Origin: Varunaivibrio sulfuroxidans
Lineage (GTDB): Bacteria; Pseudomonadota; Alphaproteobacteria; Rhodospirillales; Magnetovibrionaceae
Assembly: GCF_029318635.1 (NCBI RefSeq)
Contig: NZ_CP119676.1
Coordinates: forward strand, 574,614 to 638,613
DNA: 64,000 bases
Direction of reading: 5' to 3'
Made by a program: the position numbers and the translations under genes. Under the pieces are notes generated by a model. It saw only the letters and a program-made list of their open reading frames with translations, was not told the origin of the DNA and did not search any database. Shown piece by piece: positions 24,965-35,543 of the stretch (within the stretch, counting starts at the first letter, position 1; the number at the start of each line of letters is the position of its first letter).

Positions 24965-26260
24965 TCAGTGACCGCCATAAATCGGAAATTTGCGGCAAAG
25001 ATCGGCGACCTTCTCGCGAGCGGCGGCCTCGGCCGCCCCGTTGTCGCCCGGCGACGCCAAGCCGTCGAGCACGGCGCCGATCATGTGCCCGATTTGTTCG
25101 AACTCGGCAACGCCGAACCCTCGCGTCGTCCCCGCCGGCGTGCCCAGGCGGACACCCGAAGTCACCATCGGTTTTTCCGGATCGAAGGGAATGCCGTTCT
25201 TGTTACAGGTCATGCCGGCGCGCTCCAGACTCGCTTCGGCGTCCCGTCCGGTCAGTTTCTTGGGGCGAAGATCAACCAAAACGACATGGGTATCGGTTCC
25301 TCCCGAAACGATGTCCAGGCCATTTTCGATGAGAACCCTGGACAAAACCTGGGCGTTATCGCGCACGGCCGTGGCGTAGGTCTTGAATTCCGGCCTGAGG
25401 GCTTCGCCAAGGGCGACCGCCTTGGCGGCGATGACGTGCATCAACGGACCGCCCTGCAATCCCGGAAAAACCGCGGAATTAATTTTTTTGCCCAAATCGA
25501 GATCGTTGCTAAGCACGATCCCGCCGCGAGGGCCGCGCAGGGTTTTGTGTGTCGTCGATGTAACGACGTGGGCGTGCGGGAGCGGGCTGGGATGAACCCC
25601 CGCGGCGACCAGTCCGGCGAAGTGCGCCATATCGACCATTAAAAACGCCCCGACCTCATCGGCAATTTCACGAAACCGTTTGAAATCGATAACCCTTGGA
25701 TAGGCCGACCCACCGGCGATAATCAATTTCGGCCGATGTTCTTTCGCCAAACGCGCCACCTCATCATAGTCGATCTGGTGCGTGTCCGGCGTCACGCCGT
25801 ATTGAACGGCGTTGAACCACTTTCCGCTTTGCGCCGGAGGCGCGCCATGAGTCAAATGACCGCCGGCGGCAAGAGACATCCCCAAAATGGTGTCGCCCGG
25901 TTTAAGCAACGCCATGAAAACGGCGCCGTTGGCTTGGGCCCCGGAATGCGGCTGCACATTCACATAAGCACAGTCGAACAATTCTTTCGCCCGTTCGATG
26001 GCCAGACTTTCGGAGACATCGACAAATTCACACCCCCCATAATAACGACGCCCCGGATAACCCTCGGCATATTTGTTGGTTAAAACCGACCCTTGGGCCT
26101 CCAATACCGCCCTGGAGACGATATTCTCGGACGCGATCAATTCGATCTGATCCTTTTGGCGATCCAACTCACGAACGATCGAGGCAAAAACCTCGGGATC
26201 GCTTTCGGCGAGGGAACGAGAGAAAAAATGATTTTGTGTATCCGAAGAATAATCGGTCAT
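24965..26260 (-). CDS. glyA: Serine hydroxymethyltransferase
   Basis: This PLP enzyme interconverts serine and glycine with tetrahydrofolate. With the ATG at 26260 ([13 protein letters not shown]) it has 431 residues, the usual length. The PLP lysine lies in [14 protein letters not shown], and [22 protein letters not shown] and [11 protein letters not shown] are present. The first upstream frame codons to 26338 have no family match. It lies 40 bases after rpiB. In an organism with RuBisCO it could also serve glycine salvage from photorespiratory glycolate. Confidence 0.96.
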   Translation of the reverse strand: MTDYSSDTQNHFFSRSLAESDPEVFASIVRELDRQKDQIELIASENIVSRAVLEAQGSVLTNKYAEGYPGRRYYGGCEFVDVSESLAIERAKELFDCAYVNVQPHSGAQANGAVFMALLKPGDTILGMSLAAGGHLTHGAPPAQSGKWFNAVQYGVTPDTHQIDYDEVARLAKEHRPKLIIAGGSAYPRVIDFKRFREIADEVGAFLMVDMAHFAGLVAAGVHPSPLPHAHVVTSTTHKTLRGPRGGIVLSNDLDLGKKINSAVFPGLQGGPLMHVIAAKAVALGEALRPEFKTYATAVRDNAQVLSRVLIENGLDIVSGGTDTHVVLVDLRPKKLTGRDAEASLERAGMTCNKNGIPFDPEKPMVTSGVRLGTPAGTTRGFGVAEFEQIGHMIGAVLDGLASPGDNGAAEAAAREKVADLCRKFPIYGGH

Positions 26261-26300
26261 AGGGATATTCCTAAGCAGGGATGATGAGGCTATGAGATTG

Positions 26301-26744
26301 TCACCGTGGATCGGACAACTGGTCCACACGGCGCGCATGACGGCCGCCTTCGAACGAGGTTGAAAGGAAAATTTTCAGACAATCGACGGCCAAATCGGGG
26401 CCGATCATACGCCCCCCGAAACAAATCACATTGGCGTCGTTGTGCTGTCTGGCCAAACGCGCGCCCAGACCGTCGTGGATAAGAGCGGCGCGCACCTCGA
26501 TGAAACGGTTCGCGGCGATGGATATTCCGATTCCGCTGCCGCAGATCAAAATTCCTCGTTCAGCGTCGCCGTTTTTTATGGCCCTGGCCATGGCGTATCC
26601 GAATTGCGGATAGTCCACCGATTCGATGGAATTGGTGCCCAAATCGAGAACATCCCAATCCAGGTCGTGGACGGCATTCATCAGAGTGTCCTTAAGATGA
26701 AACCCACCGTGGTCACAAGCGACGGCGATTGTTGAGGAGGCCAT
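26301..26744 (-). CDS. rpiB: Ribose-5-phosphate isomerase B
   Basis: RpiB interconverts ribose 5-phosphate and ribulose 5-phosphate. The 147-residue LacA/RpiB-fold protein begins [16 protein letters not shown] and carries the active-site cysteine stretch [20 protein letters not shown] (Cys near 68) and [15 protein letters not shown]. It heads the rpiB-glyA-nrdR-rib operon. It may supply ribulose 5-phosphate to phosphoribulokinase. Confidence 0.95.
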   Translation of the reverse strand: MASSTIAVACDHGGFHLKDTLMNAVHDLDWDVLDLGTNSIESVDYPQFGYAMARAIKNGDAERGILICGSGIGISIAANRFIEVRAALIHDGLGARLARQHNDANVICFGGRMIGPDLAVDCLKIFLSTSFEGGRHARRVDQLSDPR

Positions 26745-27162
26745 AATTCATCCCTAAATACCGGTTCAAGAGAGGGGCTACGCCGTCTAAATACCATATC
26801 TCGAATCTCTCTGCCAAGCAGCCACAACGTTTCGTGGGCTGAATGTTCTTCAAAGTCGGGATATTAGGTATATCAACCCATCTGAACGTAACCTAAAATT
26901 ATTGTTACGGCACTCAAACGAATACACTGTTACGTTAAAAATACAATCATTTGACCTTATATAAACGATTTTAACCACAAGAAATCATACCTACCCCATA
27001 TCTATTCATATGCGATGATTGAAAATTTAAGAATTTCATATTTTTTTTAAATGGAATATTTGACACTTCTATCGATTAAAAAGTATAAAGGTATAGTAAA
27101 CTTCTATTTGAAGTAGCAATAGACCGCTACTCATAAAACCTAGAGTGAAAAAGTCACACGCT
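26745..27162. other. 418-base AT-rich intergenic region
   Basis: This divergent intergenic region between rpiB and the MucR-like gene holds no supportable gene. From about 26870 to 27130 it is strongly AT-rich with several A and T runs. It must hold the promoters for both directions. MucR proteins bind AT-rich DNA and often autoregulate, so this may be the regulator's own target. Confidence 0.5.
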
Positions 27163-27615
27163 ATGAACGAAAAAGTTACGCCTCCTGATGGAAGCGCAGA
27201 GGCCCTGAACGATATTGTGCGTTTAACCGCCGATATTGTTGCCGCATATGTCGGACAAAACCAGGTGCCTGCGGCCCAAATACCAGATGTTATCAAAACG
27301 GTTCACACGACATTGACTTCGGTCTGCCAACTTCAACTTCAACCCCAAGTACAAGAACAGCAAAAGCCTGCCGTTCCCGTACGCCGTTCGATAACTCCGG
27401 ATTTTATCATCTGTCTCGAAGACGGAAAAAAACTCAAGATGCTCAAACGCCATTTGCGAACAGCCTATGGCATGACGCCGGAAGACTACAGGGCCAAATG
27501 GAACTTGGCGCCCGATTACCCAATGGTCGCCCCTAACTATGCGAAACGCCGTTCAGATTTCGCAAAAAAAATTGGCCTTGGCCAGCAAAGCGCTAAAGGG
27601 GCGCTCAAAAAGTAA
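27163..27615 (+). CDS. MucR/Ros-family transcriptional regulator
   Basis: The 150-residue protein has a variable helical N-terminus and the Ros/MucR DNA-binding domain from about residue 78: PDFIICLEDGKKLKMLKRHL and DYPMVAPNYAKRRSDFAKKIGLG. MucR proteins bind AT-rich DNA as oligomers and act in a histone-like-silencer manner. The zinc site is reduced. The Cys and Asp of CLED and one His (KRHL) are present, but the last ligand, usually His in RTHYG, is Ala (RTAYG). I chose ATG 27163 over a GTG at 27145. The target genes cannot be read from this window. Confidence 0.88.
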   Translation: MNEKVTPPDGSAEALNDIVRLTADIVAAYVGQNQVPAAQIPDVIKTVHTTLTSVCQLQLQPQVQEQQKPAVPVRRSITPDFIICLEDGKKLKMLKRHLRTAYGMTPEDYRAKWNLAPDYPMVAPNYAKRRSDFAKKIGLGQQSAKGALKK

Positions 27616-27714
27616 CCAGGCTTAGATATGGTCATCGTGACCATTTCATGACAGCGTTCGCCAGTATACACAGCCAACACTAATTTTCTGCATGAATGAC
27701 GGTGAACGATGCAT

Positions 27715-27752
27715 ATAAAAAGGCCCGGGTTGATTGTCCCGGGCCTTTTTGA
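27715..27752. terminator. Bidirectional terminator between mucR-like gene and livJ
   Basis: A 13-bp stem, AAAAAGGCCCGGG with its complement, surrounds an 8-base loop and has A/T runs on both sides. It serves the convergent transcripts of the MucR-like gene and the liv operon. Confidence 0.88.
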
Positions 27753-27794
27753 CCATACGATCGGTCACGTTTGCGTGTGCGCGAAGCAAAAACC

Positions 27795-28895
27795 TTACTT
27801 CACGTAATCGTATTTACCGTGAGACCACTTGTAAAAAACGTAGCCCGGCGCGGTGACGTCGCCTTTGGCGTCAAAGCCAATATCGCCCAAGACGGTTTTG
27901 AATTTCCCTTTGTGCAATTCGGCGGCGACTTTATCGGTGTCCGTGGAACCGACCGCGGCGACGGCCTGGACCCATGCCTGGATTGCGCCATAGGTATACA
28001 GGGTATAACCTTCCGGATCATAACCCGTGGCCTGAAATTCTTTCACAATCGGCGCGGCGACGGCGTTTTTCCGGGGGTCGGGGCTAAAGGTCATCAGGGT
28101 GCCTTCGCCGGCGTCGCCCGTGATTTTCCAATATTCGTCGGTCACCAAGGCGTCGCCGGAAACCAGAACCGGGGTGTACCCCTGTTCCTTGGCCTGACGA
28201 ATGATCAACCCCGCTTCGGTGTGATAACCGCCCAGATAAACAACGTCGATGCCGGCGGATTTCAGCTTGGAAACAACTGCGGAATAATCTTTTTCACCCG
28301 CGGTAATGGCTTCATACATCGCCGGCTTTCCGCCTTTGGCTTCGTACGCGGCCTTGGTTTCGTCGGCAAGACCTTTACCGTATGCGGTCTTGTCATGAAG
28401 GAAGGCTATTTTCTTGCCCTTGAAGTGGTCCCACAGATAAGCTCCGGCAACGGCGCCCTGCTGGTCGTCACGACCGCAGGTACGGAACACGTTATCGCCG
28501 CCATCGTCCGTCAATTTAGGATTGGTGGAGGCCGGCGAAATCTGAAGAACGCCTTCTTCGGTATACACCTTGGATGCCGGTATCGAGGAGCTGGAACAAA
28601 AATGCCCGGCCACGAAAACAACACCATCGGCCGCCAACTTGTTGGCGACGGCGACGGCCTGCTTGGGATCGCATGCGTCATCGCCGATTTCCAGCTTCAA
28701 TTTTTGCCCCAAAACGCCGCCGGCGCGGTTGATATCGGCAACCGCCATCAGGGCGCCACGCTTCATCTGCTCACCAAAGGCGGCGTACTGCCCGGTCATC
28801 GGGCCGGCCGTCGCGATTAAAATATCCGCCTGCGCGGTACTCATCGCGGCGGCGGAAACCACACCCGCGACGATTAAAGACTTCCAATTCAACAT
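27795..28895 (-). CDS. livJ: Branched-chain amino acid ABC transporter, periplasmic binding protein
   Basis: The 366-residue protein starts at the ATG at 28895 behind GGAGGAG. It has a Sec signal peptide (MLNWKSLIVAGVVSAAAMSTAQA, cleaved near residue 23) and the type I periplasmic-binding fold. Characteristic stretches are ATAGPMTGQYAAFGEQMKRGA, VVFVAGHFCSSSSIPAS and AFLHDKTAYGKGLADE. Two cysteines (DDACDP and GHFCSS) fit the conserved disulfide of the LivJ type. It is last in the livHMGF-DUF6867-livJ operon and ends at a bidirectional terminator. Substrate preference (Leu/Ile/Val or other amino acids) is not certain. Confidence 0.93.
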   Translation of the reverse strand: MLNWKSLIVAGVVSAAAMSTAQADILIATAGPMTGQYAAFGEQMKRGALMAVADINRAGGVLGQKLKLEIGDDACDPKQAVAVANKLAADGVVFVAGHFCSSSSIPASKVYTEEGVLQISPASTNPKLTDDGGDNVFRTCGRDDQQGAVAGAYLWDHFKGKKIAFLHDKTAYGKGLADETKAAYEAKGGKPAMYEAITAGEKDYSAVVSKLKSAGIDVVYLGGYHTEAGLIIRQAKEQGYTPVLVSGDALVTDEYWKITGDAGEGTLMTFSPDPRKNAVAAPIVKEFQATGYDPEGYTLYTYGAIQAWVQAVAAVGSTDTDKVAAELHKGKFKTVLGDIGFDAKGDVTAPGYVFYKWSHGKYDYVK

Positions 28896-29063
28896 ACCAG
28901 GTACTCCTCCCTGAGTTAACAGCCTCCTACCCTTCCCCTGGGCTGGGCCAAAGATTGACAGACTCATCGAGACTACGACGAGGGGGACAACAGTATCACG
29001 GCTGCGCAACGCAACAACACGCAACACATATCAGACGCGGCGTTTCGGCGTGTATTTTTCGTA

Positions 29064-29423
29064 TTATTCGCCATTGGCCACGTCTGTCTTTTCGGACCAT
29101 CCAAACAACCCGTTGCGCCGGTAAAGCCAGGGATACTGATTAACCATCACCGTAGCGCGGCTGATGAAATATCCCAGACAACACATCGCGAAAACGGTCA
29201 ACGTTCCGATCAAAAATCCACTTAAATGAAGCAACGGCCCATCAAACAGAGCATACGTTAGAAAACGCGACGCCAAACCAAGCAAAACGCTGTACGGAAG
29301 TATTTGCCACATAGGACGCCACGTCGTGGCGATGGCTTGACCGGTCATGTAGGCGGCGAATCCGATCAGAAAAATGTTCATCCCGATATAAACGAAAAAA
29401 GTGGTACCAAGGATGTTGTCCAT
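29064..29423 (-). CDS. DUF6867-like small membrane protein in the liv operon
   Basis: The 119-residue protein has three or four hydrophobic segments and the ending YPWLYRRNGLFGW. It resembles the DUF6867 family, which accompanies liv transporters in Alphaproteobacteria. I chose ATG 29423 because GAGGAG precedes it; the frame is open to a TTG at 29441. It lies between livF and livJ on the same strand, so it may be an accessory part of the transporter. Its function is unknown. Confidence 0.75.
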   Translation of the reverse strand: MDNILGTTFFVYIGMNIFLIGFAAYMTGQAIATTWRPMWQILPYSVLLGLASRFLTYALFDGPLLHLSGFLIGTLTVFAMCCLGYFISRATVMVNQYPWLYRRNGLFGWSEKTDVANGE

Positions 29424-29446
29424 CAACAGGCTCCTCAACACGGCGC

Positions 29447-30163
29447 TTATGCGCCGCCCTCCAAATATGCGGCGCGGACTTCCGGGTCGCTAAGCAATTC
29501 CGTACCGCTGCCGCTTAATGTAATCAAGCCGTTGACCATGACATACCCGCGATGGGCCAGCTTCAGGGCATGGTAGGCGTTTTGTTCGACCAGAAAGACG
29601 GTCATCCCCTGTTCTTTATTCAACGTCTTGATCACCTCGAAAATTTGACGCACCACCAGCGGGGCTAGACCGAGGGAAGGTTCGTCAAGCAGCAACAAGC
29701 GCGGTCGGCTCATCAAGGCGCGACCGATGGCCAGCATCTGCTGTTCTCCACCCGATAAGGTTCCGCCGCGTTGATCTTGTCGCTGTTTCAAGATCGGAAA
29801 CATCTCGAAAACTTTTTCCAAATCATCATCGAAAAAGGCGTCGTCCGTGTTGATCGCCCCCATCTGCAGGTTTTCGAGTACGCTCATGCGCGGAAAAATG
29901 CGCCGCCCTTCCGGGGATTGCGCAATGCCCAACGAAACGATGTCGTGTGTCGGCATGGCGGCAATGTCTCGACCCTCGAAAACGATCGAGCCTTGCGCCG
30001 CGCGCGGGTTACCGCACAGGGTCATCAACAGTGTCGATTTTCCCGCCCCATTGGCGCCCACCATGGTGACGATCTCACCTTCCTCGACCGTAAGATCAAC
30101 CCCACGCAGCGCCTCGATGCGGCCATAAAAGGTATGGACGCCTGAAATTTCCAACATCGCCAT
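29447..30163 (-). CDS. livF: Branched-chain amino acid ABC transporter ATPase LivF
   Basis: The 238-residue ATPase has Walker A GANGAGKST near residue 36, the LivF-typical SLGIAQSPEGRRIFPRMSVLENLQMG, the signature LSGGEQQ and Walker B LLLLDEPSLGL. It energises uptake at the inner membrane with LivG. It starts 2 bases after livG. Confidence 0.96.
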   Translation of the reverse strand: MAMLEISGVHTFYGRIEALRGVDLTVEEGEIVTMVGANGAGKSTLLMTLCGNPRAAQGSIVFEGRDIAAMPTHDIVSLGIAQSPEGRRIFPRMSVLENLQMGAINTDDAFFDDDLEKVFEMFPILKQRQDQRGGTLSGGEQQMLAIGRALMSRPRLLLLDEPSLGLAPLVVRQIFEVIKTLNKEQGMTVFLVEQNAYHALKLAHRGYVMVNGLITLSGSGTELLSDPEVRAAYLEGGA

Positions 30164-30165
30164 GC

Positions 30166-31077
30166 TCAGACCTCCCCCTCTTCCGATTTTGGGGCCGTTT
30201 GCGCGGCCTCTTTTTCATGCGCGGCCTTGCTTGCGGCATCCGCGGCGACATCGGGGGGGATATCCTCGCCTTCTTCCTCACCAAGATAGGCGCGGATCAC
30301 CGCCGGATCATTGCGCACCGCATCGGGCGCGCCATCGGAGATTTTAGTACCATAATCGAGCACGATAATATGATCGGAGATTCCCATCACAACGCTCATG
30401 TCGTGCTCGATCAGAAGAAGACCGATTTTCTGTTCGTCACGGATATTGATCAGCAAGGTGTTAAGATCCCCGGACTCTCTGGGGTTAAGCCCCGCCGCGG
30501 GCTCATCCAGGCAAAGCAAAACCGGTTTCGTGCACATGGCGCGGGCAATTTCCAGACGGCGTTGATCGCCGTAAGGCAGATTGCCCGCCTCCCAATCCGC
30601 GCGGTCGGTCAGGCCGACCTTGTCGAGCCAATATTTCGCCAGTTCCACCGCTTCGCGCTCGGCCTTACGATAGGAAGGAAGACCAAGCAACCCCCCGACC
30701 GTAATCCCCGAGGCCCGCATCAGGGTATTGTGCTGGGCAATCACCAGATTTTCCAAAACCGACATCTGAGAAAATAGGCGAATATTCTGAAAGGTGCGCG
30801 CCACACCCGCTTTTTGCGGGATACGAAACCCTTCCAGTCGCTCCAAATAAATTTGTCCGCGCCTCGGATGGTTGAGGCCGAGCCGTCCTTCCGAAGGTTT
30901 GTAAAACCCGGTCAAACAGTTGAAAAGGGTCGTCTTGCCGGCGCCGTTGGGGCCGATGATGGCTGTGATCTTGCGGTCTTGCGCCTTGAACGACACGTCG
31001 TTGATCGCCACCAGCCCCCCGAAACGCATGGTCAGGTGCTCGACGGTCAATAGCGGTTGTGGATTCGGGCTTGTCAT
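30166..31077 (-). CDS. livG: Branched-chain amino acid ABC transporter ATPase LivG
   Basis: From ATG 31077 (GGAGGGA ribosome site) the protein has 303 residues. Walker A is GPNGAGKTT near residue 42, and the LivG pattern IPQKAGVARTFQNIRLFSQMSVLENL follows. The signature stretch reads LPYGDQRRLEIARA and Walker B LLCLDEPAAGLNP. The usual protein ends soon after the DAVRNDPAVIRAYLG segment; here about 38 acidic and alanine-rich residues follow (GEEEGEDIPPDVAADAASKA...). The longer frame to 31296 lies inside livM and is rejected. Confidence 0.95.
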   Translation of the reverse strand: MTSPNPQPLLTVEHLTMRFGGLVAINDVSFKAQDRKITAIIGPNGAGKTTLFNCLTGFYKPSEGRLGLNHPRRGQIYLERLEGFRIPQKAGVARTFQNIRLFSQMSVLENLVIAQHNTLMRASGITVGGLLGLPSYRKAEREAVELAKYWLDKVGLTDRADWEAGNLPYGDQRRLEIARAMCTKPVLLCLDEPAAGLNPRESGDLNTLLINIRDEQKIGLLLIEHDMSVVMGISDHIIVLDYGTKISDGAPDAVRNDPAVIRAYLGEEEGEDIPPDVAADAASKAAHEKEAAQTAPKSEEGEV

Positions 31078-31078
31078 C

Positions 31079-32566
31079 TCAGTTCCCTCCTCCACTAATT
31101 TTGGGGTGCAAGCGCAAGGTCGGTTCGCGATGAGCCAAAATGCCCGACGGTTTCCACAACATAATGAAGACCATCGCACTGCCAAAGGCGAGCATACGGT
31201 ACTGTTGCAAATCGCGGAAAAATTCCGGCAGCCCGACAAGCAATACGGCGGCGATAACCACCCCGATCTGGCTGCCCATGCCGCCGAGAACGACAATCGC
31301 CAAAATCACGGCGGATTCGATAAAGGTGAAACTTTCCGGGCTGATGAAGCCTTGTCGGGTGGCGAAGAACGAGCCGGCGAACCCGGCGAACATGGCGCCG
31401 ATCGAAAATGCCGTCAGCTTGGTGTTGGTGGGGTTGATGCCCAACGAACGACAGGCGATTTCATCCTCGCGCAGGGCCTCCCAGGCGCGCCCAATGGGCA
31501 ATTTGCGAATGCGCAAAGTGAAGATGTTGGTCAGCATGGCCAAGGCGACAATTAGGTAATAGAGAAAAATGACGCGGTAAATCGACGAATAGTGCAACCC
31601 GAAGAATTCGTGAAATGGGACCATGCCCTCCGGGGCCTTTTTGGTAAAGCTGAGGCCAAACAATGTCGGACGGGGAATATCGGAAAGTCCGTCGGGTCCC
31701 CCCGTGAACGTGTACCAATTAAGCAACACGATACGAACGATCTCGCCAAACCCCAAGGTGACGATGGCCAGATAATCACCACGCAGACGCAACACGGGAA
31801 AGCCCAGCATAATCCCCGCGAACGCCGCCATGATGCCGGCAAACGGCAGGCACACCCAAAATCCAAGATCGAAATTTTGCGCCAACAAGGCGTATGAGTA
31901 CGCCCCCACCGCATAAAAGGCGACGTAACCGAGGTCCAGAAGACCGGCTAGCCCGACAACGATATTCAGCCCCCAGCCGAGCATGATGTAGGTCGTCACC
32001 AGAACGGCGATATCCAAAATATGGCGATCGGAAAAGGGCATAAAAGGAAGCCCGACGGCGCCGAGAAGCATCAACGGCGTCATATATTTCGACGCCTTGC
32101 TGACCTTCGCGCCGAGGTCAATCGGTTTGGTGTCGCGCTCTCCGCGCGTCTGTTTTATGACGGCGCGCAGAAAAAAACCAACCGCCAGCAACGTCACCAA
32201 CCAATTCATCACCGGATCGTCGTAAGGCAACAAGGCGCCGCCCGTATCAACCAAGCCCAACAATTGCGCGGCCAGGACGATGGCGATGACGGCGGTGATC
32301 GCGATCACCGGACGCGGGCGATTTTCACGCATCAGGACCAAGGCGATCCGTCCGATAAAGGTCAGAACGATGGTGGTGAAGACGTACCCGAAACGGCTTA
32401 CCAGTTCGAGCCCTCCGGTGATGTCGGTAATACGAAAACCGATCATCCCGATGGACAGCAAGAACATCACGAAAGAGGCCAACGCGGCTTCTTTTAACAT
32501 CGAGGGAATATCAAGTGGGGGGCGTATCACAGAAGAATCCTTCTTATACTTAACCGTATCGACCAT
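31079..32566 (-). CDS. livM: Branched-chain amino acid ABC transporter permease LivM
   Basis: The 495-residue permease has the LivM core in its C-terminal two thirds (GLNIVVGLAGLLDLGYVAFYAVGAYSYA near 205, RLRGDYLAIVTLGFGEIVRI, AWEALREDEIACRSLGIN). The N-terminal 150-180 residues add several membrane segments and charged loops, as in the long LivM form of Proteobacteria. It follows livH after 4 bases. Confidence 0.94.
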   Translation of the reverse strand: MVDTVKYKKDSSVIRPPLDIPSMLKEAALASFVMFLLSIGMIGFRITDITGGLELVSRFGYVFTTIVLTFIGRIALVLMRENRPRPVIAITAVIAIVLAAQLLGLVDTGGALLPYDDPVMNWLVTLLAVGFFLRAVIKQTRGERDTKPIDLGAKVSKASKYMTPLMLLGAVGLPFMPFSDRHILDIAVLVTTYIMLGWGLNIVVGLAGLLDLGYVAFYAVGAYSYALLAQNFDLGFWVCLPFAGIMAAFAGIMLGFPVLRLRGDYLAIVTLGFGEIVRIVLLNWYTFTGGPDGLSDIPRPTLFGLSFTKKAPEGMVPFHEFFGLHYSSIYRVIFLYYLIVALAMLTNIFTLRIRKLPIGRAWEALREDEIACRSLGINPTNTKLTAFSIGAMFAGFAGSFFATRQGFISPESFTFIESAVILAIVVLGGMGSQIGVVIAAVLLVGLPEFFRDLQQYRMLAFGSAMVFIMLWKPSGILAHREPTLRLHPKISGGGN

Positions 32567-32570
32567 GGAC

Positions 32571-33485
32571 CTAGACTTTTTCTATGTCCGGTTTTCCGAG
32601 CAAGCCGGTAGGCCGGAAAATCAGGACAAGGACCAAAATGGCGAAAACGGCGACGTCTTTGTATTCAACGGTGAAATATCCCGACCAGAACGTTTCGATC
32701 AGACCGATCAATAACCCGCCCAACATCGCGCCGGGCAAAGAGCCGATCCCTCCCAATACCGCCGCCGTGAAGGCCTTCACGCCAGCCAGGAAGCCGATGT
32801 AAAAATCAATCACCCCATAGCTGATAAGGAAAATCAGACCGGCGACAGAGGCCAGCGCGGCCCCCATCACAAAGGTCAGGGCGATTGTCCTGTCAACGTT
32901 CACGCCCAACAGAGACGCCATCTTCATGTCTTGCTCGCAAGCGCGCTGAGCGCGCCCCAACTCGGTCTTGCTGATGACGTACGTGAAGATCGCCATCAAA
33001 ATGATGGTAAGGACGATCGTGAAAATTTGCAGATAACTGAGCATGACCGTGAAATTCCCACGATGCATGATCACAAATCCTCCCTCGATCAAAGGCTGCA
33101 AGGGCTTATTGCGCGGCCCTTGCGCCAATTGAACGTAATTCTGAAAAGTGATCGACATTCCGATCGCGGTAATCAGAGCGGCGAGCCGTGGGGAATTGCG
33201 CAGGGGGCGGTAGGCGACCCGCTCCAAGGCCCAACCGTAAACCGACGTCAGCACCATGGTGACGCCAAGGGCGGTCAAAAGAATCAGGGGGACGGACGCC
33301 ACGCCAAGGGATTTGACCAACATGATCGTGATCAAGGACAAAAACGCCCCAATCATGAAAATCTCGCCATGGGCGAAGTTGATCATTCCGATGATGCCGT
33401 AAACCATGGTGTAGCCGATGGCGATCAAGCCATAAACCGCGCCCAGGGATAAACCGTTGATGAGTTGCTGTGTAAAATATGCCAT
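32571..33485 (-). CDS. livH: Branched-chain amino acid ABC transporter permease LivH
   Basis: From ATG 33485 (MAYFTQQLINGLSLGAVYGL) the protein has 304 residues, the usual LivH length, with about eight membrane helices. IGYTMVYGIIGMINFAHGEIFMIGAF and AAVLGGIGSLPGAMLGGLLIGLIE are typical. It is the first gene of the liv operon. The longer frame to 33581 adds a non-conserved stretch. Confidence 0.95.
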   Translation of the reverse strand: MAYFTQQLINGLSLGAVYGLIAIGYTMVYGIIGMINFAHGEIFMIGAFLSLITIMLVKSLGVASVPLILLTALGVTMVLTSVYGWALERVAYRPLRNSPRLAALITAIGMSITFQNYVQLAQGPRNKPLQPLIEGGFVIMHRGNFTVMLSYLQIFTIVLTIILMAIFTYVISKTELGRAQRACEQDMKMASLLGVNVDRTIALTFVMGAALASVAGLIFLISYGVIDFYIGFLAGVKAFTAAVLGGIGSLPGAMLGGLLIGLIETFWSGYFTVEYKDVAVFAILVLVLIFRPTGLLGKPDIEKV

Positions 33486-33870
33486 TTTTATTTCCGCTAA
33501 AGGCGGCGACGAGGATAACTTGGGATAAATAAAAACGCCCCCACCGCGCACGGGATCCAACTTCTGGACCACCAGGCACACTCCGTGTCAGGGCGAAAAT
33601 GAAGTATCCAAAAACATCCAGCGTCCGGCTTTAATCAGTCCTCCCCCATGCGATCTTCACGATCTTCGTTTCATTGATTAGTTTCGTTAATAGCCAGACA
33701 ACGCAATCATCCGATTGAGATGATGTATCTTCTGTTACAGAAGGTGAAAGCTAATCGTGTCACAGATTGTGTCAAGACAAAATAACAAAACGAAAGGCGC
33801 GAAAAAGCACCAAACTCCAACCATAAGACGACTGCGAACAAGGAAAAACACGAATAAAGTCGATTTTTTG
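33486..33870. other. 385-base intergenic region upstream of livH
   Basis: No gene is visible. The stretch lies between livH and the DUF6898-like gene, both on the minus strand. It must carry the liv operon promoter. I found no convincing operator or hairpin. A/T content rises between about 33680 and 33870. Confidence 0.5.
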
Positions 33871-34056
33871 TCATTTTTTGCTCAAAACATATTCAAGTTT
33901 CCGGACCGCCATACGTTTAAGCATTTCTTGGCTATAGCGGGGGTCGCCAACCATGACAACCTCGGTCCCGCTTTGAGCATCTATCGCCGTAATGCGGAGC
34001 GCTTGGCCGACGCGTTGGAATTCGAACAATATTTCACGATTTTTTTTGCTGGGCAT
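33871..34056 (-). CDS. DUF6898-like small protein
   Basis: The 61-residue protein starts MPSKKNREILFEFQRVGQAL and ends RKLEYVLSKK. The pattern EFQRVGxxLRITAIDxxSGTEVVMVG matches a small alphaproteobacterial family (DUF6898) of unknown function. It sits alone in an otherwise gene-free 926-base stretch. The conserved pattern, rather than length, supports it as real. Confidence 0.7.
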   Translation of the reverse strand: MPSKKNREILFEFQRVGQALRITAIDAQSGTEVVMVGDPRYSQEMLKRMAVRKLEYVLSKK

Positions 34057-35428
<1,372 letters not shown>

Positions 35429-35455
35429 ACCGCCACCCAACCTACCATCACCACC

Positions 35456-35489
35456 GGAAAAGGCCGCCTTTGATAAAGGCGGCCTTTAT
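35456..35489. terminator. Bidirectional terminator after hemB
   Basis: A 13-bp stem, AAAGGCCGCCTTT with its complement, encloses only GAT and lies between the convergent ends of hemB and the CheW gene. Confidence 0.85.
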
Positions 35490-35543
35490 GATTCGCACTG
35501 GTGTTTATCTCGGCGTCTATCTTGGGAGCGCCCTTGAGGGATG

